Assembly: GCA_037176885.1 (NCBI GenBank)
Contig: JAWWNJ010000135.1
Coordinates: 1 to 64,000 of the forward strand
Length of the DNA: 64,000 bases
Direction: 5' to 3'
Source of the DNA: Favolaschia claudopus
Lineage: Eukaryota > Basidiomycota > Agaricomycetes > Agaricales > Mycenaceae
Shown: positions 1-11,645 of the stretch, piece by piece
How the letters are laid out: every line of letters starts with the position of its first letter
Position numbering within the stretch: position 1 is the first letter of the stretch
The notes under the pieces: model-generated
Databases searched by the model: none
Told to the model about the DNA's origin: nothing
The model's input: the letters and a program-made list of their open reading frames with translations, nothing else
Translations under genes and position numbers: made by a program

Positions 1-1642
1 GAACTTCCCGCTGTGGCTGGGTAATTGAAGGCCAGCATATTCTAAGACGATTCCGGCCCATTGCAATCCTGGTGGCGCAACGATTCCCCAACATTGGGGC
101 ACAACACACGCCAAATGCGCGAGAGCGGTGTAGGCATCCAGTTCCTGGATAAGGCACTTGAAATTGTCAGCTGGGTAACACTTGATGATAACGTGCCACG
201 GGGGTTGCCCTTCCGCGCTGAGTTGGCCACGAAAGACAGAAGCCATTTCACCGCGATAATAGTAATCTGCTTCCAGTATGAGAGACATCGTGCCACTGTG
301 GTGTTGTGGAGACGTGGACGCCAACTCTCGGCGGACGATTGTGTCACGTGAGATGGGAACCAGGGCAGTTGGCGGAGTTTCAATTCCAGGTAGGTCATAA
401 AACAGGTTCTGAAGGAGAGATGTTAGAATATGTTGAAAGACAATGGAAGTGTAAACTTGCGACAGTCTGCACGCAATGAGTATGGCCCCTATGTGCATGC
501 GGGAAAGACCCTGAAGCCCAGGAGCTTCCTCGGCTGGAACTACTAGACCCACCGATTGACTGGCCACCCCAGCCGGGAGCGTGAGGAGACCTCGGTCCGC
601 CTGATGAGCCAGGTGGAGGTGGAGGTGGAGGGGGGCCACGCTTTCCGATGGTAGTCAGCCCTTGCTGTTGCCGTTGCGGTGGCTGCGACTTCCGAATCAG
701 CAACTCTTGAGGAATTTGGAACTTATTCTGTTGCCATGCGGTGTACAGAGGATCTGTACTCTGGCTCGGATCGCGACGAAGGCCATGGTCAGGCCAGCCA
801 AAGATGCCAAGGATGATGGCGATGAGACTGACACTCGGTTTGGTCATCGTAAGGACTTCAGAAACGGGAACAACATCGTAAGCAAGCCCGGGCACAGGGC
901 AGTGATACTGGTCGTATGTAGCGTGCACTGTAGCAAAAATAATCGGCAGGTAAATGATGCAAGCCTGAGTAGGACTCACAGGCTTGCACGAGCATGAGCT
1001 TCTCGCCACTGAATAAAACGCCGTAGTCACAATACGGTGGGGGGGGATTGATAGAAACATTGAATTGAGCAAGATCAGCCTTGCTATCATTATTTCGCTT
1101 CCACATGTCCGCTAGTGTCGTGTTGACATGCAGCCCAAGCTGGTGCCAAGTTGAGTGAGGACTTGAAACAAGACACCTCCCACCTTTTTCAATATTGCAT
1201 CCATATGTTCCACGGGGGTGTTCGGAAGTATCATGAACGGGCGAAGTTCCTGAAAATGTTTGTCGAAAACTTTGCTAGTCTTCCACTCCCCCGCAAAACC
1301 ATTACGGGCAAAATAATGATCTTGCATAAAGTTCTTGATGGAATATAACAACTCAACATTGGCGTCACCCTGCTGAGACCACTGGCGAGACGGATCGGAC
1401 GACGCGCAAGTCATGCCCGCTATGACGTGTTCCAGGAGCGTGTCAATGAGGGTGTTAAGATGATGCCAGTACCCGACTACATAATTCTCGCTTCGGTATT
1501 TTGTGGTGGCCACGTACTTGGCAAGATTCTGCCACTGCTTTTTGCACTCCGGAGGTGTGAAGCAATCGCCGAGCTCGCAATGATCAACAAAGCAGGGGCG
1601 TGCAAACATAATTCGGAATTGTTGGAGGAGGGCGGATGCCAA
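1..1642 (-). CDS. Kinase-like protein, C-terminus cut by window edge
   Basis: A spliced minus-strand gene that runs off the left edge. Three introns keep one frame open: about 1140-1183, 928-979 (donor GTGAGT) and 409-472 (branch-like CTAAC before the acceptor). The last exon (408 to 1) reads as a protein-kinase N-lobe: a GEMASVFRG loop, the lysine motif VIIK, an alpha-C glutamate in LIQELDAY and a hinge-like IVLEYAG. The roughly 300 residues before it match nothing I know; they contain a polyproline run and Gly/Ser-rich stretches near 560-640. Agaricomycetes carry many expanded, often inactive kinase-like genes, so activity cannot be judged without the missing C-lobe. The start near 1642 is uncertain because decayed LINE sequence lies directly upstream. 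Confidence 0.55.
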
Positions 1643-1689
1643 GGTACCATCCTCTTGGCAGAAGACCGGAGCTGAAATTCCTTTCTGCC

Positions 1690-2470
1690 TACCCGAACGC
1701 CGCTATGCGCAAGGAGCTCCCGATCGACCCAGAGCGGGGAATGTTCGCCCTCAGCTTTGAGTTTACGAAGGAGCCGATTAATGGAGAGAAGGAATACGAT
1801 GACCGAGAGAGCCGAGCCTTGCGGCGCGCTTTCGTCGACGCACATGAATGTCACGGTGCGAACCCTGTCAATCACCACGGTCACCCGGTGGCGATGTAAG
1901 AAGGTTGCCCAACAAATCAGTTGTCGGGGAAAACCCGGGCGCTGCTAATTCTTCGACGACGACTTGATGAGAGATTCGGTTGAAGGCACCTTTCAAGTCG
2001 TAGAACAGGGTTGAGACAGTGTTGCCCTCATCCAGCTGGGATCAGACACCGTGAATGTAACCGTCGATAGCCTGTTGTGTGCTGTGGGCTAGTCTACCAC
2101 CGTACTGGGCATCCTCGAGAAAACCTAGAGACTCTGCGTCAAATGAAAGACGGTCGGCAATCAAGCGCTCGAGGAGCTTAGCGATGCTTTGGGGGAGGTC
2201 TTGTCCTTCTTCCCGGCTTTAGGGACCGGCGTGGCGACGTTGGCTTTGAACGGCGAGGGCTTGATTCCCAGAGCCACAGATGCTTGGAAGATGAGGCGGA
2301 TCCACTCCTGAAGGACTGAGTAACCGCGTTGCACGTATCCCATTTGAAGACCATAGCGGTCAGGCGCTTTCCAGGGCGGTGTCGTGGATATGACCTTATC
2401 GACCTAGGAGTCGGAGACAGCGTGAAAGGGACGTTCGTTGGCAATGGGGATCGATTCCGCAAGTGAGACA
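1690..2470 (-). pseudogene. Decayed LINE reverse transcriptase
   Basis: Reading the minus strand gives pieces of a non-LTR reverse transcriptase in several frames: a segment on LLERLIADRLSF, then DAQYGGRLAHSTQQAIDGY, the motif-A-like LFYDLKGAFNR, and the motif-B-like APQGSALSVIVF (about 1780-1830). Stops and frame changes interrupt it and motif C is missing. The motif-B block resembles the LINE on the plus strand at 31590-34133, so both probably belong to one I/Tad-like family. It lies head-on against the start of the kinase-like gene. Confidence 0.7.
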
Positions 2471-2729
2471 GGGTTTGTAAACCAGCAGGTTTAGTTCGAC
2501 GGCTTTGTTACCGAACCAAGAACGAGCAAGGACGCGGCCACGATCGAGATGGGAGAGAGCTGTTACAGTGACGACTGCACAATGCACTATTGGACTGAAC
2601 TAGATAAGTCCAGTACATATACTATACAGGTTTTGACATGTGCTTTCCTCAGAAAGCGCACGTGGAATTTTGCTTTATCAGAATCGCAGTCAATTGTGCT
2701 GCTGCAATTATTCAGTAGCGAAAGCAGCC

Positions 2730-5024
2730 CTATTGCCGACCCGGGTAAACTCTCAGCCTCGTTGGTTCGGGGAAAGGCTCGGGCAGCCCTTGTTTGGGCC
2801 CATCTGAGTAGAATATCTTGGGCTGCCAGGACAGTTGTTTGTCCATAATGCACCTGTGACTCCAATGAAAAAATTCAATGAATGCTGAGTATATCTCCAA
2901 AACGTATGAATTTCTGAATTTTCCCACCAACGCCTTCTTTCCCCTGCACCGTACAAATATTCATGCAGTTAAACGCTTAGATAGTAGACAACAGACTGTT
3001 AATCAGCATAGCTCATTTGTAGGACTTTCTCGCTCAAAACCATATTCCTGAAGCCATTTGTTGAGAAAGCGTCTGGCATGGACAGAGACAAACCATTTCT
3101 CGCCGAGTTTGGCTTTGGCGAAATGCATTAGATCTTGCACGGTGATGAAGTTCACAAAGGCGTATCCAGCATTGCGGCCTGAAGTGCTTGGGTGGTGGGA
3201 GGTGATGTGGTCAAAGAAATACCGACGAACCAGTTCGGAAGTCCATTCTTAGGTACAGGAAGTCGATCTTGCGAGGGCATACATTGTCTATGTGTGCCAT
3301 CAGCTCCTTGTCGCTGATCCTGTTGGGTATATTTTTTATCATGACCGTTGTGCGGGTGTCTTGGCCGTGCTCAATGCGCACCAGGTTCAACTGATTCCGC
3401 TCAGCGGAGTTGTTGTTCTGTTGAGCAGCCCGCAATGGCACAACGTTAACGGTCATGGGGATTAGGGGACCAGGAAGGCGAACAGAATGAATCGGCAGAG
3501 GATGCTGGAGGGAATTGAACAGCGCATTCCCGGGAAACAAGGGCGGAGGAGGGTAATACAATGAAGCTGTGTGTTGGGGTCTCGGCCGTAAACATTGCCA
3601 GTACTCGCTTTCAGGAGTGGTGGAAAGGGGATCGGGAAACCCATATATACTAGGGACCATCGTTTTCTGATCTGAGGTCCAGGTACCCATGTTTATGTTG
3701 GGCGCTGCCGAATATTGCTCTTGCCCTTTGTAGTTGAAGACGTAGGGATATTGCGTTGGGGGACAGGAGTAACCGTAAGCCGGAATACCAAATGGAGAGA
3801 GGTGACCAGGGCCCTCGTGAATTAGCCCAAGGGGTGGATGTGAGACACCATCCACATTGCGGGCAGGCGACGCGACGTCCAAATCCTGTCGCTCAGGGTT
3901 GCCAGTGGAAAGACGCATATTGTACAGCACCTTGCCATCGAGGCTCGAGCTCGGTGCGTGCAACGTGAGCCTCGCGAACATCGTAGTATTCCACGCAAAA
4001 GAATTTACGAGACGCGGTCTACAGTCATGTTATCAGATTGGTCGCTAAGAATTGGAAAGCGACTGCATACCTGTTCCATTCCTGGGGCAGGACCAAACGA
4101 TTGGAGTGCACCATACAGTTTCAAGAGACTAGTGACCCTTGTGATACCTATTTCTTTCTCCAAATCCTAGAGCATAACACGAGAGCCAAAGCAACCTCAA
4201 ATCATCCCACCTTTACCTCTTTACTGGTGTGGGGCTCAAATACCAGCTCTATGCTCAAGAAGAATGACCCTTGAAGTTCTGCCAAGAAAGAGGACGGCCC
4301 GACTGTCTATGAGCAAGTCAGCATTGCTCTCAAACCTCGAGGTGGCACATGCCTCTGTAAGGTCTGGCGAAGTGACAAACGCACAATCAACCCACCCGCT
4401 TATCCCACGAGATTTCATATTTTCGCCAATGCAATCGGCAAGAGCGTCGCCGTCCGTAGGCGTAGAGAGAAGTACTTGCGCTAATCTGGCCTGTCGAACG
4501 TCGTAAAAGGCCAAGATCGCAATACCGTGCGACTCTTGGTAGCGAAGAAGCGCTCCTTTGATGCTGGCCAGCTCATTCGTTGACGTGCTAAGGGATGGCG
4601 TATATTGCGTATTCCTGGAATGCAGTAGGGAGTTGCGGACCGCTAAAGTCCGAAGGATCGCGGACTGAAGGTCTTTAGAGCTGACTGAGCGGGAGATGTT
4701 TCGAAGCTGTTGTACCAATGTAGAAGGGAGCAGGACGATAGCACAAATGGAATATACCAGTAAAAAGCGAGTGGAGATCGTGTCCAGATCGTCAAAGAAA
4801 ACCTCATCTTCACCGTTGTTTGCGGGTGTAAGGTGGCCGCCCGAGGAGTCAAGGCTCGGATTATGGCTGGGGCTAGAGCTGATACTTCCCTCGATGGAAC
4901 TCTCGCTGGCCTTCCAAACACCTTTAATGAAAGGTGCACGGTGCTTGAGAAGGCCTCCACCATTTTGCACCGATTGGTGCGTAGGAGATGGAAACCTGAA
5001 GGGCGTAAAGCAATGACTACACAA
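2730..5024 (-). CDS. Mei2-like RNA-binding protein, probably damaged
   Basis: The C-terminal RRM typical of Mei2 proteins is clear: RTTVMIKNIPN, then DFLYLRMDF, and after an intron (3179-3230) NAGYAFVNFITVQDLMHF and KLGEKW. Further introns at 3048-3093 and 2944-2996 lead to SEKVLQMSYAD and GKKALVGKFRNS. The final piece is CIMDKQLSWQPKIF with SDGPKQGLPEPFP. Upstream exons (4236-5024) carry GIAILAFYDVRQARLAQ and, near 4000, VEYYDVREAH, matching the earlier RRM-like part of the family. Mei2 proteins bind RNA and promote meiosis in fission yeast; a related role here is inference. One codon that should be tyrosine reads TAA (2999-3001), and the last intron cannot be spliced in phase, so the gene may be a pseudogene. 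Confidence 0.75.
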
Positions 5025-5300
5025 TACTTATGTAATTGGGTCAAGTTACCTAACGGTGCCAGAGGAATGATGGTCTCGAGCAAGCCAGGGAGCAACGGGC
5101 AGTCTGAGGTTCAACGTTGGAGGAGTTCGACATGATGGCAGACTGAGACAGTGCACCGTGGAGAAACGTGCACCCCAACCATCCTATACTTTAAAACACA
5201 ACGGGCACAGCATTGCGCCCAGAAAGGGAGATCACCCCGTGACTTTCTGTCAAGGTTCGAGTCTAGGGTCCACTCAACATGTTGAGTGCACAGCCACGAT

Positions 5301-5573
5301 AGGCCCCCGGTCACTACCATATAGGTCCGTAGGTTTCATAGAGTAAAACAACGGCCAATTCCAGAGGTCTATTTCGCGAACCAGCCATGGAAGCGAGATT
5401 TTGGATCGCTGGGCCGACGCAGCGGCTCTAAACTAAGCTTTTCCCGCACTTTCCAGAAAAAAATCACCTTTTTTGACTCCTCTAGGGCGCCATCAATGCC
5501 AAAAAATAGAGCAAATCAGTCGAAAATCCGGGAATTTTACCCTACGGACCTATATGGTAGTGACCGGGGGCCT
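5301..5573. mobile_element. hAT-type MITE, 273 bp
   Basis: The ends are perfect 33-bp inverted repeats (5301-5333 and 5541-5573) beginning AGGCCCCCGGTCACT. An 8-bp direct repeat, GCCACGAT, lies immediately outside both ends (5293-5300 and 5574-5581). An 8-bp target duplication is characteristic of hAT transposons. No coding sequence lies inside. The right half resembles 28866-28988, so the family has at least one other, degraded, member in the window. Confidence 0.85.
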
Positions 5574-5581
5574 GCCACGAT

Positions 5582-8097
5582 TCACACACCGCAAGACATC
5601 CCGGTACGTACCGAGGCTGAGTGTGACGTTGTCACAACTGTAACACTTAACAACCTTCTGTCTTTTGTCCGCAATTTCTCGACCCTGCGGGCTTACAGAC
5701 CTCTGACTTTGCTTGGGCTGTACAGATACGATATTCAAGTCATTTAATTGCGCGCTTTCTCATGCTGGGACGGCCCGAATGTTCGCAATTTGAATAAATT
5801 CTGCCTTTTATCATCCCCCTCTGTTGCCGCGAAATGGGCATCTCTCGCTCCTCCGGACGCTCCAGAAAAATATTGGCGACACTCAATTTGTTTTTAATGC
5901 TCTTTGCATGGTCAAACTCACGAGATTCTCTCGCTCTAGTCACGATCAAACTATTTTTTCCCTCATTGCTTCGGGGATTTTGATGCAGTCCGAGGTGAGG
6001 CAAAAAATGGGTGAGGAGATCTCAATATTGTTTCATTCCGTCTCTGATGTACTCGGAAATCCCATTCTAGGTCTGTTAACTGGGCAATTTTTGAATTTTC
6101 CATCACCTTCTGTGAGCTTAGGATTACAGTTCCTTTGAAGTATCTTGATGCTGCAGCTGCATCACTGGCACTGGCCAGTAATTGGGCTTGTACTTACTGT
6201 GGTGTGAGTCAAGAATTCACTCAAGTCAGCCATACAAATGTACGCAATTGATACTGCATTTTTATTTTTTATTTTCGATGCAATAGCAGGCTGTTTAGGA
6301 GGCAGAGTTTATCTTCCTCTCCTCCAGGCTCCCCTTTTATTCTACTGTTGGACTTTGTTACCCCTTGCCAGTCACTCGTGTGTCTTGCTGCTTTACATTT
6401 ATTTTGTACATTGAGTAATTGAAAAAGCTTCAACCAAGTACAGTAATAGCCCGCCTTAGATCTTTCTGAGCCTCCCAAGAGCCTTCCCGTGCTCACCAGC
6501 GCTCACCCCGAAAGCTCACTTGTCTCTTTCTTTTCTCTTTCTTTTTCTTTCTTTTTCCGCCTTTTTCCGTTCTTTTCCCCTTTTGGATACCCAGTGGTAT
6601 GGTCGGAAAACCGGGAGGTCTCTCCAAGGAGGCTGGCATAAAACAACTGTAAACAACATAGCCACCTGCTTGAACAATTTTTTCGTTCGCCGGCTCGTCA
6701 TCTGCCTCGAGAATATATCTGCCTCGAGAATATATCTGCCTCGAGAATGTCAGAATATGAATTATTCCGGGTAGCCGCCCCGCCGCTCCGGCCCTTGATA
6801 GATATCTGATACTTATCATACAGCCTTGTTCTTACATATAAACCGCGCTCGTCTGTCCACCACCCTCAGTCTTTCATCCCACATTGCGGGAGACTGAGGT
6901 TATTGCGCCTTCCGCGCATTTTCAGATTCTGTTAGGTTATGGGCCACCGAGCGCTAGCTCTCTGAAGACGTATGGTTGCGGACCGAACTTCGTGACAAGT
7001 CGCAGTCCCAATTTGGTAATTGATACTGTCACGTCAGTTTTCATTGAGACATCCTGGGATTGTCTAAATAGCATTGCAAGAAGGTACTCGGCATTACCAA
7101 AAGTAACCGAATTTAGAAATGCCTTGCTTGCGACCAGCTAATACAGTTAGCAGTTGGTTCAAGTGGTGGGAGAGAGGGGGGATGGCCATATGCTATTGCA
7201 CATAACACGCGCCGAAGTTATTGGGCTTTCCCTGTGCTGATTTTCTATGTTTGTTTATTTATGTATCAAATGAATACTTTCTTGCTCTGTTTTAGTACCC
7301 TCATTGAAGGATGAGGATAGCCCAGCAAAACTCTGAGTTCTCAGGTACAGGGTTATGAGATAGTAAACCTATTTTTGAGGTACTCACCCACCTGAAATCC
7401 TGGTGACTGTGTTCCAAAAAAGGACAACACGGCCAAATTAATGGTATTTCGAAGATTAATTTATTCACCCACTGTGCGACAGCTTAGCTCAAGTTTATAT
7501 CATAAAACTTGTAGCAAGCAACCTGTAAATGAACCGTTCATCGCTCAAAGTTTTTTGACCATCGTAATTTCGTGGGAAAAACCCCGAATTCGGTTACTTT
7601 TGGTAACTGCGAGTAATCTACAAATGTACTGGAGCAAAACTTCGAAGAATCGGTTTTCCGTGTTTTGCACGGCAATTTCGCGCTTTTGATTGCGGATCAC
7701 TCGGACCGGTGGCTGTGCAGGAGCATCAATGTCGCCTGGCCATTGCCGATTTCTTAGTTAGATTATTTCACTTTCACTGTGGGGTCCGGAAGAAGGAGTC
7801 CGGGGTGCAGAGGCAGAATGGCAGAGAAAGACTTGATTACCTGCCTCAAACTCGCGAGTTTAGTACACACAATTTTGGTTTTCGCTGTTCAAATTTCGCG
7901 TTTTGTAACCCTAAGTTAGGAGTACCTCCGATTCCTCTGAAATAAAAATTTCACCTATAAACCATACCCTAGTTCCTGGTAAATCTCGAATCCCGAAGGA
8001 TTTTGAGCAAAATTCGGACTGGTCATGAAGTTTTGGCCGCAACCATACCTATTGGAAGACTCACCTGCTCGCTCATCAGAGCTCGAAGCATCACAAG
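5582..8097. other. Noncoding stretch
   Basis: I see no convincing gene. It holds a pyrimidine tract near 6530-6590, a 17-bp tandem repeat at 6700-6749 and a TATA-like ACATATAAA near 6833 followed by CT-rich sequence. The short open frames here have no family features. Confidence 0.5.
6700..6749. repeat. 17-bp tandem repeat, three copies
   Basis: The unit ATCTGCCTCGAGAATAT occurs twice exactly and a third time truncated. Each copy carries an XhoI-like CTCGAG palindrome. The repeat lies about 85 bp upstream of a TATA-like site and could be part of a promoter, but no gene follows that I can support. Confidence 0.8.
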
Positions 8098-11000
8098 CAC
8101 AGACTTGTATCAATCAATCAATCACACGACCTGTTGCCGAAATTCCCTCGGACTCTGGTTATCTCACCTCGGACTTCTCACACAATGTCAACTGCGGCAA
8201 ACTCGGCTTCTTCTGAGCTTTCCGGAGCAGAAGACTGGCCGATTTTTCATGTTAATGCTACAGTGGAACTGCGCCTACAGGGAGTCTACACTCTGCTTGA
8301 ATCTGTTATCCTCGCTGCAAATGCAGCTGATGCCACCGTTGCTGCTGCTGCTGTTACTCCTCTGCCTGCCACAGCTCCTGTTGCTGGCGTAGCTTTCAAG
8401 GATACCCCTGGCGAACGTAATAGCCGTGCTTTAGGTGTCATTCAGAAGCTTCTTTCAGCAGAACTGCGCACAGAGTATGTCAACGAATCTAATGCTGGAA
8501 TTCTCTGGGCCAAACTGCGCCAGCGCTTTGAAGCAGAAAATCGTGCCGATTCCGCAATGGGTGTTCTAGCAGAACTTTTTAGCACCAAGCTCGTTATTGA
8601 AGGCGAGCCAGAGCTCATGGATCGCAACAAGATTCTTTCTCATGTAGCTGCTATCAAGACCTGTTTTGATAGGCTTGCACGCCTGGAATTTCCATTTCCC
8701 CCAGAGCTTCAGCCTCTCATTCTGCTCAGCACTCTACCAGATGATAGCTACTGGACAGGCATTAAAGGGAACATTGTGTCCTCTCTTGGTACAGGCATAA
8801 CTTGGGATAAAGCTCGTGCTCGCCTGATCACTCTTGGTAAACTGCCAAAGAGTGAGAACAGCGACGACACTGCTCTAGCTGCTAAATCCACAAACCCTGG
8901 CAAAGGAAAGCCATCTGCCAAGGGCAATAAACATTGCCTTATACATGGACAAAACAAATCCCATACATCCGATAACTGCTATCAGTTGAAGAATCTAGCG
9001 CAGGGATCAAAGGACTCCAAGAAGAATGACAAGCAGAAGTCTGAGAAAGCGAGACCTAGAAAGCGCCGTGACAAGGCAAATGCCTCTGCTACTACAGATT
9101 CTGAATCTGATTCCGATGACTCTGAACATGGACATTTAGCTGTACCTGTTGTTTCCCAGAAATCTTATGCTGCTATGTCTGCTTATCTTTTGAGTGATGC
9201 AAACCCTTCATCCAAAGCTGTGGTAATTGACTCTGGAGCTTCTACCACCATGACACCAAATGAGGCATGGTTTGAGACAGGTTCTTATAAAGTACTCACT
9301 CCACCAAAAAGGGTGCGGCTTGGTAATGACACATATTGTGATGCAGTTGGAACTGGAACCATCCGTCTATCTTGCAAAACAAAGCGAGGGATGTCTGATG
9401 TCTCTCTACGTGCATTACATGTCCCATCCTTTGGTATCACACTTGTCTCAGTGCAACAAATGGCTAAAAAGGGATACAATTGCATGTTCGAAGCAGATGT
9501 CTGCATTGTTCGAAACCCAAAAGGGCAAAGAATGATTGAAGCCAAGCATCGGAAGGGACTGTACCACATTGTCTATACTCCTTTGAGTGAAGATCCACAT
9601 GCACTATTTGCTATGGATATCAATCATCTTCATCGAATATCTGGTCATACAAATTTCCAACTATTACAGAAATCTGTTGCTAAAGGCCGACTTGGTGAAA
9701 TTACATCCTTGACAGGAATCCCCAAATTCTGTGAACCCTGTGTTCTTGGGAAAATGAAGAAATTACCATTTTCCAAAAGTCAAACCAAAGCTCGTGGTCC
9801 TTTAGATATTGTATCATCTGATGTTGGTGGTCCAGTGACGCCTGAAGGCCCAGGTGGAATACGCTACTGGGTGGTCCTTGTAGATCATCATTCCTCTGAG
9901 GTGTGGATTCTATTTGCCCAAAAGAAATCCCAAGTCTATTCGAAACTCAAAGAATGGCGAAAATCTACTGAGGCTCATTTTCGTGCTCAAATTGCTAATT
10001 GGGAATTCTGTGAGGGCTGGACTCGATTCTTTCGCACAGATGGGGGTGGTGAATTCACGTCTCATCAAATGGAAACAGAATTCAAACGTCTAGGCATCAT
10101 CCATGAAACAACAGCACCTTACACTCCAGAGCAAAACGGAGTAGCAGAGCGAATGAATCAAACACTTGTTTCCAGAGCTACAACTATGTTGATTGCCTCA
10201 CGCCTTCCTCGTAAATTTGGGGTCTTAGCAATGCGAGCAGCTGGTTATACTGTGAATAGAACACCTACTTCAGCACAGGAATTTGAGATCCCTCATGAGA
10301 AACTTTTTGACCGTCCAATAAACATGCGACACCTTCATCCCTTTGGCTGTAGAGCTTATTCTCTGATTCCTAAAGAAAAGCGTCACAAGCAGAAATTTGG
10401 CGATAAAGCAAAGCGGTGCATCTTTGTTGGCTACCATGAAAACAGTAAAGCATATGACTTGCTAGTAATCAACAAAGATGGTTCTTATGGCGAAATCATC
10501 ACGTCTAGGCATGTTCAGTTCGATGACCAGGAACTTCATTCACCTATAGAACCAAAGCTTGAGGCACCTGCTACATATAGGAAAGAATATGAGGATTTTG
10601 CTCAGACACTGCGGAAGAGGTCTACCCCATATTATGGTGATAATGACGATGATGATGAACCGCCGGACACTCTACCTCACCCAATACCAGGTTCAGTCGG
10701 GGATAATCTAAGTCAGGCTGATCCACTGTCTATTGTCCATCCATCAAATAGGGGAGCTCCACCATTGCGCAAGGTCGCAGGCGTACGACAGGAACCTACT
10801 AGGCGGTCAACACGTCCACATGCAAGGGCACAACATCCCACTGCTGAGTACGACAGAATAGCTGAAGGACCACAGCATCAGTCAAAAGCTCAGCGTGATG
10901 CAGAGAATGCAGCACGTAAACAGGCAAAAGAAAATGAAGCTTCTGTCGAACCAGACATTGAAGTCCCTGATGCTCCAGAGGCAGTCTTGCTTGCTTCTCT

Positions 11001-11378
11001 AGATGATGCAATTGAAGAAGCCTTTTTAGCTCAGAACCCTCTTGACCCTTCTAGTTGGCAAGAAGCATTGCAGGGTCCTAATGCTGAACATTGGAAAGCT
11101 GGACTTGAAGAGGAACTTGCTGGTTTCCGAGCAAATGATGTCTATGATGTTGTTCCCATACCAGACGGTGTCAAGCCTATTAAATCCAAAGTGGTTCCCA
11201 AAGTCAAAGTGGATGAAACAGGCAAAATTGCTCGTTACAAAGTCCGAATCGTTGCCAGAGGAGATACTCAGAAAGAAGGTGTTGACTACAAAGAAGTTTT
11301 TGCGCCCACTGCCAATCTTGAGTCTGTTCGCATCATTTGTGCTCTTGCTGCCAAATATGACTTAGAACTGGATCAGCT
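8098..11378 (+). mobile_element. Ty1/copia element, plus copy, truncated
   Basis: The copia sequence starts at 8098, where it first matches the minus copy (ending 24396), and stops abruptly at 11378 inside the reverse transcriptase, where Ngaro sequence begins. No LTR is found on either side. It is the uninterrupted reference copy for the nested minus copy and shows exactly where each later insertion landed. Confidence 0.9.
8185..11378 (+). pseudogene. Copia Gag-Pol polyprotein, 3'-truncated
   Basis: One open frame of about 1,065 codons from the ATG at 8185. In order: a Gag region; a His/Cys knuckle-like CLIHGQNKSHTSDNC near residue 255; a basic and acidic linker; the aspartic protease motif VIDSGASTTMTP; the integrase zinc-binding part (HRISGHTNF, then CEPCVLGK); the integrase core with DVGGPVTPEG, FFRTDGGGEFTS and NGVAERMNQ; and the start of the reverse transcriptase up to KYDLELDQL. 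The catalytic reverse-transcriptase motifs and RNase H are missing. The frame continues by chance into the adjacent Ngaro sequence to 11640. Confidence 0.92.
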
Positions 11379-11384
11379 CACTGG

Positions 11385-11645
11385 AAGGAGATGCAGGCTG
11401 TTCTGCGCGCGGCAGAGCTGTGGCACCCACACTGGCGTGGGTTTGAGGTTATCTTCCATATTGATAATGCTGCTGTCGCTAGCTGCCTTAACTCGGGTTC
11501 TATTGATCATCCTCCAACCCAGCAGCTCTTCAGGTCCTTTGCGTTGTTGGCGGCGCGTGCGGGGTTTACATTTCGTTCCGTCTGGATTCCCACTGCTGCG
11601 AATGGTGTTGCTGATGCCCTTTCTCGTTTTCAGTGGGTGAACCTC
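11385..11645 (+). pseudogene. Ngaro RNase H C-terminal remnant
   Basis: The frame gives WKEMQAVLRAAELW, then FHIDNAAVASCLNSG and VWIPTAANGVADALSRF, the end of the RNase H domain as arranged in DIRS/Ngaro polymerases. The copia junction removed everything upstream. The frame runs on past 11645 opposite the recombinase gene but no longer looks like protein of this family. Confidence 0.75.

Noticed and set aside
2563..2582. Second copy of the 55476 MITE end (CAGTGACGACTG)
   Set aside because: Only 12 bases match, with no TA on the outer side and no opposite end nearby.
6884..7141. Small gene after a TATA-like box
   Set aside because: 85 codons with no recognisable features; the codon frame gives no sign of splicing or conservation.
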